From assembly GCF_001949145.1 (NCBI RefSeq), contig NW_019091409.1, forward strand, positions 540,385-604,384: DNA of 64,000 nucleotides, in the 5' to 3' direction. The stretch's first letter is position 1. Each line of letters opens with the position of its first letter. A program made the position numbers and the translations under genes. Shown here in pieces: positions 23,001-34,214 of the stretch. The notes beneath the pieces were generated by a model. The model made no database searches, was not told the origin of the DNA, and saw nothing but the letters and a program-made list of their open reading frames with translations. The DNA comes from Acanthaster planci (Eukaryota; Echinodermata; Asteroidea; Valvatida; Acanthasteridae).

Positions 23001-25942
23001 CCAACAAGGTTTGCATTGGCCAATGGCGTTTTAAGCACGGGAGCAGCCGTAGGCATGATGGTCATACCTCCTCTAGTGGAGCTTCTAATTAAAACATACG
23101 GCTGGCCGAATGCAATGGCTGTTCTTGCTGCCGTCAACTTCAATGTCACTGCTTGTGGAGCTTTGGTAAGGCCGCCCCTGGGGACGCACCAAAGACTCAT
23201 CAATGCTGCAGATGAGGCTGACACATCGACAGATCCAAATCTACCACATATTTCGCTTCTCCGCTCCGTTGTCGTATTCCTAAAAGATATCCCCGAGAAA
23301 CTCTCACTGGATATCTTTATATTGGCACCAGCCTACAGCGTCTACCTACTAATTTGGTTTTTGAATGGAGTAATTTTTAGTGCATGGCTGATCTACCTGA
23401 TCCCACACGCTATATCGAAAGGAATTGATGCCCGTTTGGCAAGTTTCCTGGCGACAGCGGGCGGTATAGGCAACCTGGTTGTAAGAGTGGTTCACGGGCC
23501 GGCCATTGATCGAGGACTTATAACAGCACTCAAGCTGCTCATTCTGCTCTCTGTGCTTAACGCTATTGCCTTCTTCGTTGATATGGTGTCGTATGATTAC
23601 TACCATGTACTGGTGATCCTGGCTATAGTAAATGGGGCCGCAGTTGGGATTATCGGTGTTGTCGTCATGCCAGTTGCTCAAGAAGTTTTGATCGAACCAG
23701 ACCTTTCCGTTAAGGGATATCTGTTGTCTTTGCCGATCCTCGCTCTTGGTGAATTATGTGGCGGTGTATTTGCAGGTAAACAATGGAGTATTTTTAGTGA
23801 TGTTAAGCTTACATAAACCTCATAATGATAAGCATTTGTGTCTCTTTCTCTCCATGGAGTTTTACAGCCTCTTCTGTGATGACAGTTAACCGGTAAGCTC
23901 GGGATGATGTTGATGTCTTTAAGTTGCAGATAATAGTTTCTGGTGCAAAAACATATACACGGTCATGCGTTCTCCTCAAGATTCTCAAAAAAGTCTGGTT
24001 CCAGCTAGACCCACTGGGGCACTGAAATTTTTTTCACTGTCGGTTGCGTATACAAATAGCCATTTGGAGGGCTTCCCGGTAAGCACTCCAGTGCAGTTGA
24101 CAAGGACGCTGAAATCCAATCTGTCCTGTCAAATATATCTCTCCTGTCAAATGTACGCGTCCATAATGAGTGGACTGAGGAGACGACACGGTAAGAACTA
24201 AGTCAAAGTCTAAGGCCAGACGGTGTATCTCAGAGATACATGAGAACTGTGTATATGATGAAGTTATGCCTTAGTTCTTGGACACATCATTGATATTTAA
24301 CGACAACCCTACTTTTAAAGTGATCACGTTTAAAATTTAATGGACAGTCAGGTGACCTTCTTCAAAACCTGTTTGACAACTACCGCAGTACAAGCCTAAC
24401 AATCATATTTCAAACAATTTGGACTTTTGTTTATGTCATCTTTGAAGGCCTAAGGAATTAGGCTACCTTTGGGAGCTTTTTACACGACATGGCAAGGGAG
24501 GGAATGTAATAGACCAAAATCGCCTTTTTTCCTCATTTTTCCCTTTGGGGGAGGCTACTGGGGGATGATCCCCGTTTTCCCCCTCCCCTTGGATCCGCCT
24601 TTGCTTCCAGCTGTCCTTATACACGTAAGGAAAACATGTCGACTCTTTTCACAAGTGAAATCTTGTTATACTCCATCTCAAACTTTAACAAACCTGAACA
24701 TCGAACTTTTCTTCAAAGATAGGATAACATCATTATTTAACGTCTCATTGTAACGCCGCCCGTTAAGGTTGCCCTGAAAAAATAGTCTGACAATGGCGGC
24801 CCACCCAAACACTCGACGCTTTCTCATATTTGAAGAATTGGCGCTTGTAATTGAAGGAAAGGAGGGTATTCTTTGGAGGCGCGCCCTCAAACACTGCGTA
24901 ACACTGCAGCAGCTGGTCGATCCACTGATGAAACTTCATTGGTCTCGGCAAATCCGCCGGTCGCAGCGGATGTCGCTTGCGCATTTCGGCCGGGGTGCAT
25001 GCCCAGGTCTAGCCGAGTGATGCAACAGAACGTGGCATATGATATAGGCCTAGTCAATTCTCTCTCGCACTGACATACAGGTTGGCAGTCCGCTGCAGCA
25101 CCACCATATTTCGCTATTTTCCGCCCTCGGTTAAGACTGAGACTGGTACCCTTGTCCGGGTACAAGGATTCTCCAGATTTTGCTGGCTGCAGATGAATCT
25201 CGACACGAATCACTGCAGAAATGCATCGATAATACCATTTCGTGAAACTCTCTCCACGATAGCTGAACACCAACTACAATCAATATCTGACAAGAGTTGC
25301 ACAAATTAGATAAACATATTTCTTATGCGTCGACAGTTTCAAATCGTGTTTAGGAGTCAGGACGAATCCTGCCCCCCCCGGCAAGATAGCATTACCATCA
25401 GATCAGATGAATAGGGCACAAGACCTTATCTACCTAGTGGAAAGTAAGGGCAACAATGTAGGACAATACCTTAACGCCAGGAAAAACAAAATATGATGTG
25501 AAACACCAAGGATCATCATTATCCGTTGCTCTTCTTCGGGTGCGAAGGACTGTTCTACCGTTTGCAACGCTCTAATAGTACATCAAAAATCCATCAAGAA
25601 TCATACAATCTTAAGCTGAGTCACAGTTGCCTCTTCAGTGAACTGCAATAAAACATTCCTTTGTCACTTTTCACCCGGTTGTCTTTTCAGGGAGACACAA
25701 ATGTACAAAGAATTTAGATTAACTGGGATCGTAAAAACCGGCGTGTTTTTCTTATTTCCTGTACATGAATGCATGTGTGTAAGTCCGATAACTGTAGATT
25801 GTATGTTTTGTTTTTGCTTCTAGGTGCGTTTTACGAGATGATCGGGAATTACAATTTGGCTTTCGTCTCCCTAGGGGGCTTATCAACAGTCATCGCCATT
25901 GCCATTATTGCAGAACGAACTTATGCAGTCTGGTCTAAATGA
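17054..25942 (+). CDS. SLC16-family (monocarboxylate transporter-like) gene, copy B, complete
   Basis: Complete SLC16-like transporter of 425 aa, expected 12 membrane segments at the plasma membrane; solute unknown. Coding exons: 17054-17237 (the exon itself opens at 17049 after an AG), 22502-22645, 22945-23775 and 25824-25942, all joining in phase 1, stop TGA. Exon 1 starts METDGGYGWVVVFATFF, the family's N-terminal DGG(W/Y)GW motif at the start of TM1; exon 3 has the TM4-TM5 signature (YFPTRFALANGV, then IPPLVELLIKTYGWPNAM). Length suits the family (roughly 400-520 aa). The ATG has A at -3 and G at +4. An upstream exon ending at 16683 could splice in frame and add 25 residues. The gene is the downstream member of a tandem pair. 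Closest subfamily cannot be named by eye. Confidence 0.93.
18472..19276. repeat. Inverted-motif cluster surrounding the assembly gap
   Basis: A perfect 25-bp inverted repeat lies at 18472-18496 and 19252-19276 (core agcaagaaatgagacc). Two more copies of the motif lie at 18639-18660 (reverse) and 18734-18755 (forward, abutting the Ns), differing at two bases. The alternating orientation predicts strong hairpins and probably a MITE or foldback family here. Confidence 0.75.
18756..19243. other. Assembly gap (488 Ns)
   Basis: A run of N inside intron 1 of SLC16 copy B. Reading frames drawn across it are artefacts. The flanking inverted repeats probably caused the break in assembly. Confidence 0.99.
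19980..20095. repeat. GTACTC-rich cluster
   Basis: GTACTC or close variants occur about six times within ~110 bp (for example gtactcggctgg, agtactcagac, cgtactcag, agtactcgg, agtactctg). It looks like the end of a transposon with short subterminal repeats; the family is not identified. Confidence 0.4.
20292..20410. mobile_element. 119-bp inverted-repeat element (MITE-like)
   Basis: The arms 20292-20315 and 20387-20410 are perfect 24-bp reverse complements (outer end gcggccattttaccgag). The loop is 71 bp. It lies in intron 1 of SLC16 copy B. No target-site duplication was recognised. Confidence 0.6.
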
Positions 25943-28090
25943 GTATACTATGACGAACTCACAGCGTTGATTTAGGTATTTCTATATGTCAGCAGTTTAA
26001 TTATTTAATTATGTTATGGTGACATGGTCTTACGGTTACCGCAAGGCTTTGTCACAGAGAAATTGTCTAAAAGTGTCAGGACATTCTTGTCATTGACAAT
26101 GGCAATGTATTCATATTTGAGGGTGGAGCTAATGTATTCATTCATTCTCAGTAACGCTGTACTGTTTGCACATTCCATAATTCGGAAATGAATCGATCCG
26201 GCTGAGCATGTAGAATCTTTCACATGTTAATCTTAATCATGCAAGTTAGCTTTTGGTTAAGTGTTTCCTTATTAGCTGTGATGTGTTCCGATTGTGCTTT
26301 AAACATTACTGAATACCCTGAAGCTCACGTCACCAAAATAGCAACAAATTATTCAAGCAACTTATGAGCCTCAAGCTGAACCAAGAAAGGAGGCAATTTT
26401 CTTAACAACGAAGACTCCTTTGGTCGTCACTGGAGTTCGCTGGTTCACGAACGACTATGAAATGCCCGCGTTACTCTTGCATCGCTACCAACAAAATGAA
26501 TACTCCCGACTAACATGGCTCCTTTCAACCGATAATGAGGTGCTTCTGCTCAAGGCTGATACTATTACATTGTGAATCTGTTCGGGTATCAACCCACATA
26601 TAAACATTTTCTTATCGCTCTTGAATGAGATTTCATCCAAAAAAAATATGTAATACATTTTTAAGTTTAGAAATTGGCCTATAGAAAAAACAAAATCCTT
26701 GTTAGCCTACTTACGGCGCTACGCAGAAATGCTTTTATAATATTATAATGGATTACTTTGTGATGTTTCATTAACTTTTTTAAAGTTATCAATTTTACAT
26801 TTCTGTCATAACAATCTCAGACATTAAATATGAATACATGTAATATCATCGAAAACTGTAACCACCAACTTCATCACATCTGTCTCGTATAATATAATGT
26901 TAATTTTGAAAATTTTGAACTGCACGAATTTCACATACTTGATGAAACATTAAATATGAGGCAATCACATTGTGTTACTTTTTATTGATCGTAATATTTT
27001 CTTCTCAAGTCTTTACTCTGTTTCAACACTTTTGATGTAGTAATGACTAGATGGTTGAAAAATTAGTATTTGAGGCTGTGATTTTTGAAAGGGAAATTAT
27101 GCAACATATCAAAACAACAAGAGTGATACGTACATTTTGAACAAGAACTGGACCTAAAAAAAGTTTTCTGGACATCGTATTATATTGTGGTGTGTTAAAG
27201 ATTTTGCCGTTCGAATTATTCTCTTTTGGACATCAGCAAAACCTCCTATAGTTCCACAGTAGTCAGCTCTAGATAGCAATGTTGCGAAGAAAGGCTGGGT
27301 TTATTGCCATGCCGATGTCACACGATCAGAAATAAAACCACTGAGAGTCGCGAGGTGCCAAATTACGGACACGCTCAGTGGTATCATTCGCGATGACATA
27401 TTCATCACCACTGGAAAGAAGGATTTAAATTACAGGTGGCGTAAACAATGGTCCAAAATTAAATGTGGTATTATCGATAATTATTTGTACAATAAGGAGA
27501 TATTGTATCATTGGACAGCAAGACGACTATGTGCACTATTTCGGGCAGCAGATTCAGATCTGAATATCTATGAGGGAATGAATTTGAAAGCAACCCAGGC
27601 AGGGCAGATCCCCACATTAACAAAGCCACTATCCATGGGGCCATCAGCAACTGACTAAAATCAACAAATCACTTGGCCAACTGTCAAATATTTATAATCC
27701 ACAAAATAGGTAGACCCTCTTGAAAACTTTGGCACCTGACGACTGCGGATGAAATCTTTGCCACATTAAAGACTGTCGACTCACTTTACCATTTTTATTG
27801 AGTGCTGCGTTTGTCAAAATCCGTTCAGTGGGCTGGAAATCTATCAAGTATGCTGCATGAGGCGTCTCTCGGACACGACTTTATGAATGGTATCGTGGGT
27901 TGAATGATTTGTGAGGTCATCTTTCGTTCAGCTTGCTTTGTCACACTCATTCATCACGAGAAACTAAGAATGCCTCCGTATTGTGTTTGTTACTGCACAG
28001 GAGACGGCTGTAAGGATAACACTATGTCAGCGTAATCAAATGGCAGGTTGACAACTAAGGGCAATGCCTCAGACAGACAAAGGGGGACAT
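21525..28090 (+). repeat. Segmental duplication block, copy B
   Basis: Second member of the tandem duplication, covering the 3' part of intron 1, exons 2-4 and about 2.1 kb of 3' flank of SLC16 copy B. It is shorter than copy A and in several places preserves what looks like the pre-insertion sequence, so it serves as an internal reference for copy A's insertions. The 5' limit of the duplication (which should include exon 1) cannot be seen because copy A runs off the window. Confidence 0.88.
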
Positions 28091-28600
28091 GTACTACACT
28101 TTAAAAGTTGGGGGAGCGGTGATGTTTTATTGTGTGTACTTTTCTCTCTTTTTAGATTTATTGGAGGGGACAAAGTTCAAATATGGGTATGACTGGGTCT
28201 CAACTTATGACATTTTGTTGCATTATGAAGGAGTAGGATCTGCTGACGTTACAGAGGTAGTTTTCCCTTTACAACTGGCTGCTAACATGAGTTGGCCGTC
28301 GGTACAAAAATAAAAGAACAATTCGCCCAGTGTTAAAATATTACGCAGTTATCAGAACAGCAGATAATAAGACACCTACTACTAAATACTTCATGAAAAT
28401 ACAACACTATTTAATTAAAATTAATGAGATATATGCTCATTTAAACGAATTGAGGTAAAATCGGAAGCCAACCAAAAGGTAAGGAGGGGGAATCCCATCT
28501 TATTTTGCATGTGCCTAACCCCCTGGATCTGCGCTTGGTTGAGGCTGAAGATAACGAGCTTTCTATTAGGTGTATTTTTGATGGCGGTTCAAACTATCAT
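25943..28600. other. 3' flank of SLC16 copy B and following intergenic DNA
   Basis: Up to ~28090 this is the duplicate of 7155-9285. The first ~35 bases after the stop are identical in both copies, and similarity then falls. A 74-codon ORF at 28089-28313 has no recognised homologue and no splice context, so it is not called. Confidence 0.45.
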
Positions 28601-28624
28601 CAAAGGTTGAAATGTATGGTCTAT

Positions 28625-28651
28625 GCTCGTTCACCCTGAAGGTGAACGAGC
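28625..28651. repeat. Perfect 11-bp stem-loop
   Basis: gctcgttcacc, loop ctgaa, then the exact complement ggtgaacgagc. It lies in intergenic DNA with no adjacent gene on which it could act as a known regulator. Confidence 0.5.
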
Positions 28652-29016
28652 CCGCCCGGAAAACTCCCTTCCAGCTCGTCTCTTCGTCTTCGCTGAGGAA
28701 GCGCCCAAATGTTGGGGCCGCGGATAAACACGTGCCTCCTTTGTATCGTTTTGGTTGATAAAATGAAAGGGTTCTGTGAGCCTAGCACTAACATTCTTCT
28801 GGTTAAAAAGAGGCATATGCAAAACATATTAAAGAATTGTTTCTGAATACTTGGTCGCTCAGTGAATCTTTCCCATCCCATTCCACCCCGATATTCTGAT
28901 GTAACATTTGCTGATTTACTGATGTAAAATAAATCTACACCCATGCACCACTGGAGAATTTTAATCCATTTGAGCACTGAACGGAAAATAACCCTGAGAA
29001 AAATTAGTAGACTGTA

Positions 29017-29514
29017 TTAAAAGAGCACCTCTGAGAAAAACATGTTTTCTCTGATTTTATCTGTTCAAATAAATGTGGAAGCATCCAAATCGAACGCAGC
29101 GTGATATGTCTTCAGAGCTCAACTATAACAAGCTTAAAAGTTTTTTTCTGTTCATGCCTAGATAGTCAATGTAGACTGCGTCATTCGGAGAAAACAAGGG
29201 GAGCCCTCGCTTTGTGGTCGTAGTGAATAAACCGTTGTCCATGCCAAACAATGCAGATAGCCATTATATGGCGTTCGGTGCAAGTGCTTATCCACTACGA
29301 ACACAGGGCGAAGGTTCCTGTTGTTTTCTGTTTTCTCCGAATGACGCAAGCTACTTTCAGAATTCGCGTCTTGGCATGAACAGAAAAACTTTTAAGCTTG
29401 TTATAATTGAGCTCTGAAGACAAATGACACTAAGTTTGATTTGGATGCTTCCATATTAATTTGAACAGATAATCAAAGAAAACATGTTTTACTTTAATAG
29501 AGGAGCTCTTTTAA
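29017..29514. mobile_element. 498-bp foldback element bounded by TTAA
   Basis: The two halves are long, imperfect inverted repeats of about 230-250 bp (for example ggaagcatccaaatc near 29071 faces its reverse complement near 29440; ttctgttcatgcc near 29147 faces ggcatgaacagaa near 29373). The outer ends read TTAAAAGAGC (29017-) and GCTCTTTTAA (-29514). TTAA at both ends is the piggyBac target signature, but it may instead be part of the repeat itself. No ORF spans it. Confidence 0.7.
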
Positions 29515-29570
29515 AAAACGGCAATCTTCAAGTGGTCCCTGGCACTCGTATTGCTTCCACCATACGCACA

Positions 29571-29616
29571 TAATTACACATAAAGAGGCCATGGCCTCTT
29601 TGATTATGTGTAATTA
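29571..29616. repeat. 46-bp near-perfect palindrome
   Basis: Centred on aaagaggccatggcctcttt, with outer arms taattacacata and tatgtgtaatta and a short bulge on the right arm. It is probably the relic of a tiny foldback element next to the larger one at 29017-29514. Confidence 0.55.
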
Positions 29617-30364
29617 ATCATTTGTTCGAGCTGTTTCAAGGGTGGAAGTTCAATGTGACTTGGCTGCAAATGTACCAATAATAAGATGGAGCATGCAATT
29701 GCGTCGGGGAGATGTTTTTGTCCTGAGTTTTGCCTGTGACTGATGTATTTCTCTCTGGAAATTCTGCGAGAACACTGTACGCACTAGCGCACTGTCATGA
29801 ATTGAAGCAAGTTACCAAAGGAAACAAAATTTACAACAGCAAAATGGTCAATTGTACAGCAGAAGTAGCTGAAACATTTAGATCTCTGTCGTAGATGACA
29901 TACATTTGCTCATAAAGTTGCAAATTCGCATTCTTGCACTAAAATAAAAAGCGCCAAAATGCCCTTCAAATCAGCATAATAAAATTGAGATTATATCTGT
30001 CAGATGAACGGAGTATTTACAAGAACTACATTGAGAAGTTGCAGCGCATGAGCCTTTTAAACGTCTGCCAAAGACCAAAGACTCAAATCTGACATTTCAT
30101 TACACACAAACATTTGTTTGAAGTCTCTACTACAATACTGTTAGATAGTTTAAGGACAGCTGGACCTAAAATCATGAAACTATAGAACATTACTACTACG
30201 TACTTAACAGATGTTTTACATTTAGAAACACCAAACACTAATTGAAAAGATTTGGCGAGGCACCAATAAAATTAAAATAGATGAATATCCACACATCGCG
30301 CTCATTTATTAATCATGAATTCCTCGGAAATTCTGTCCGTTTGTTCGTGAAATTGTGGGGGGAG

Positions 30365-33300
30365 TCAAGCAATATTCTCACTGGGTCCATTAGTCCCACT
30401 GCCTGGGTTCAATTCCTCCGGTTGTTCCTGATATTCCCCGTTGGAGTATGATAGTGCGAGGGACACTCGTCCATCGGCCGCTGTGGTGTTTTGCAAGGCC
30501 TGCAGGACAGATAGTCCAAGCTCTTCCACAGGAGCTAACCGTTTCCTGGACTCGTTTTCAGTATCCACTACGAGAACAATGAATCGGTAGATCTGCATGA
30601 TCACCAATAGAAGGTTCTTCACCTGGATATGCAAAGAGGATGAAAAGTGAAAGTTGTACGCAAGCTCAAAGAAAATGCACTAGGTCTTATCAAAAATGAA
30701 GACTGCTTAGCGCTCGAATTTGACGAAAGGGGACGCTATGCTTTTTTAATTTCAAACGATCGCAGAGAGTCGAAAGTTACACGTCAGGACCCTAGAGTAT
30801 TTATTTTCTGATGGGTTAGTTTACTTTCATTCGTTTTGTTTTTCAAGACATTTTCCTGTGTCAAAGCTTTTGAAAATCCAGCCTGGCAGCCTCGAGTCAA
30901 ACGGAAAGTGGACAGGGTTTTGCCATTTGTTTCACGAGATGGTGTTTGTAGCTATGATTATTACAAGGGCTTTCCGTTGTTTTTAGACGAAGCGCAAAGG
31001 AAATCAGCGAAAAAAATCAAAGCTGTCATTTCATTACATCAAGAATATAACTGTATATGAATACGCCAGATGTGTTCAAGATGCAGTCAGGTGAATCATG
31101 ACGTATCTTAATGATTGCAATGGTTTACTTTGCAAACGTTTTAGGCCCACAAAAAGCATGTGCAGTAGTTTGCTCATAAAGTTACCACACTTTCCAAGAT
31201 GGTTAGGGTGACTACAGAGAAGAGAATATTTGTGGTGACTCAGTACGCTCGTACCCAAAAATTATTCAAAGAAAGGTATCCTGACCATGGTCCTTCAGCC
31301 AACCATTTAGATATTATGTACTGATACACCTGACTGCATTGTGAACACATTTGGCCTATTCATTACAAACATTTCAATGGAGAGAGGGAGAATTGAATAG
31401 GATTTATGCTGGCGTTTCAACTGAAACTTGGTCCCAAACCCTCTTTGTCTCAACAAAAAAGAATGACTGTTAAGCCATTCATGGCCATGTGTGAACAAGT
31501 GACATATTATCGTTGGGAAAAGGGAATCTGTGACTTTAAGGTGCCACTGGGTATTTTGGTGTAAAACTAACACATTTTTAAAAAATCAACATAAATTTAT
31601 TGCGTTTTTTCGTTTTTTTATGATTACTGCAACGACCTTCAGCTGTAGTTTGATGAAGAACACTTCAGAAAACTTTTCTTGGATGTTGAAACCCGCTATA
31701 GGTCACGCGACTTACTGGGTGTAATCGGTCTATTAATTAATTAACCTTCCTTACGTAATGTACTCTTGTGAGCACAAGATTGGGCAGAGATTGTCCACCC
31801 ACTCACCGCGAAGAAAATGAGAATGTTATCGGTGATTTGGTACTCGATGATGACATAGGTACGGATAACCAGGTATGGACCGTCTTGGAGTATCACATCT
31901 GTCAACAGTGCCCAGATCTCGGACCCACACAGGTAGGAGGCACAGTTGACTGGCGGCCCGTCGAGAGCACGGTCTATCACCTTGCTTATCAGAAGCCTAG
32001 ATCGCTGTGTAGCCACGGCCTGGCCAAACGAGAACTGCAGCAGTGACCAGGACCAGACGGCCAAGATGGCGATGAAGATAAGCCGCTCGCATGCGATCTC
32101 CGGTTGACGCAGGGTCTCAGTGGAGAACTCCAGCATGTCGGCAGCCATGCCAACGTAGACGAGGAGAAGTTGGGATAGCTCATTCCTGGTCATACCACCT
32201 TTAGGCAACAACCATCGGCCCAAGATCAGTACGATCATGAAGGACTGCTGAAACAGCGCCGAGAACGTCTGCCCAAAGTTGTACCGATCCTGCCAACGGG
32301 AAACGGTTCAATGGTAACAGGGCAAAAACTGCAAAACTGTGGTTTGAAATGAAATGTGCACACTGAATTGGAAACTGCACTAGGATTGTGCTCTTCTGGG
32401 CAATGAACGTTAAAAGGCGACGCCCACGAGTGTAACCATCGTTTCCCATAGGCCTACTGCTTGGCCAACATTTAAAAGTACAGACATCCACAAAAATCAA
32501 CAATGTGATAGGATACTGTTTTCGAGCATCTAAAATGAAAAACTATCGTAGTCTTCTTGATTATGTATGCGACTGAGTTGTTAGATCGACGCACGAAATC
32601 CTTTCGAGACACCCGGAAAACTTTGTCAGATGTGGGTTGGATACATGGGCGTTGCTTGCGGGGTGCACGGGGGCGCTTTCCCCCTCCCCAAATTGAAATG
32701 TAAAAAAGGAAATGTAGAAAGGGGAGAAAGCAACAGAAAATATGGATAAATAGATAACGGAGATGGAAATTCGTTTAAAAAACCCTCCAAAATTGGCCCC
32801 CTCCCGCTGTTAATTGTTTATTACTACTGTACTTAGCTGATGAGTACCAGTACTCTGCCTCTTCCTAGCAATGCCCTTCCCAGAAAAACAGTGGTTATAT
32901 CCCTACCCCGCCATCCCAATCCCCCTCCCCTTTTTCCTGACGACACCATGGATGTATGCATATAGCCTCAGAATCATTATTGTGGAGTAACAAGGAATAT
33001 CAGCATGGGTCTACCTACCAGCTGTTCCTGGGTCACGCCTCTCACTTCATCATCGAAGACGTGTTTACAAGACGAATCGATCTCCTCCAGAATGATGAAT
33101 CGACTCGGACAACTTCCGCTGCCCGTCACGTTGAGGGCCACTCGGAAGTCTAGCAGGTCGAGCTCCGTGATCCAAATCACGGGTACGACCATGACGAGGT
33201 ATATCACCACGACTGGGACAAACCTTGGTGAGATTCAAGGTCGGACATTGTTTGTTATCGAGAGGCTGTGGTGTCATGTCATGCCGTCAAACCGGTCAGT

Positions 33301-34214
33301 GGCGTATGTGAGTCTTGGGTCCCGGGGGAAACAAAGTGGGAATTTCTTAACGACTGTCCAAATTTTTCATCCATAAAAGAAACTCTACCAAAAGACAGGT
33401 GGTTTAGGCCCCCTGTTGCTTCTAAAATACTGGTGCATTCAGATCTTTAAAATGGCAACAGCATACCCCCCGCCAACTGAGACCGATTTGTTACTGGATT
33501 ATAACTTGGGGGTGCAACAAATGACATTTGATGACCATATTACTTCTTTCAGATACGCCTTTTCGATCTGTTTGAAATTGAAGGTAATTCTCCTGCGCTT
33601 TCCACCTCTGTTCTAAGAAATTTGCTTCGTGTCCCTGGTTCAAAAATCCTAAAATTGTCAGGAAAGAATCAATTCGAAGGATCTGACCTGCAAACAATAT
33701 TTCATTCAAAAGAGTAACCACACCCACATCTATTTTAAAGTCATGAAGCATAACGCTTACTCGCAGCATACAGAATTAAAATGTGCGTCAAATTATCAAT
33801 GCGCACGTTTACATGTCCTTAGAATTGTCCGCCAACTCTAAATATCTCTTCTGGGGTGACGAAGTAAATTGATTAAACCTAAAAACGAGTATCATATTTT
33901 GCTGTCTGTCTACTTTTGGATATCTGTCAGCGAATGTAAAAAAGTGTATATGATGAAAACACCAGACGTAATCACGTAATTATAAATAGGAAAATGCTTT
34001 CATATCCGGGAAAGACGTCTCACCATCTCCATTCGCCCTTCTCGTTATATCGTACCGTTGTGCCCAATTCAAACACGAAGAGCAATACACCAAGGGCCAC
34101 GACGAGAAAGAGTGGTTGCTGGGTGTAATACACGAGAATGACGGCCCCACCTAGGCCGTGGAATAAGAAGGCCGCTCGCACCAAGCTCGCCTCAACAAAC
34201 TTGCGAAGAATCAT
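30365..34214 (-). CDS. tmem26: TMEM26-like multi-pass membrane protein, complete
   Basis: Four minus-strand exons join in frame: 34024-34214, 33019-33223, 31807-32289 and 30365-30622, giving 378 aa (human TMEM26 is close to this length). Recognition rests on blocks in family order: an N-terminal membrane segment with FLFHGLGGAV; WFVPVVVIYLVMVVPVIW at the exon 1/2 junction; ILGRWLLPKGGMTRNELSQL; GMAADMLEFSTETL; AVWSWSLLQF; VILQDGPYLVIRTYV; and an exon 4 helix (LLLVIMQIYRFIVLVV). The acidic, proline-containing C-terminal tail ends PSENIA. The protein should sit in a cellular membrane; molecular function in the family is not established. The start ATG at 34214 is chosen because the frame fits the family's short N-terminus. 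Neighbouring genes suggest no shared pathway. Confidence 0.9.

Noticed and set aside
31768-32046. Plus-strand ORF of 92 codons
   Set aside because: It is the antisense shadow of TMEM26-like exon 31807-32289, which has clear family motifs and splice sites.
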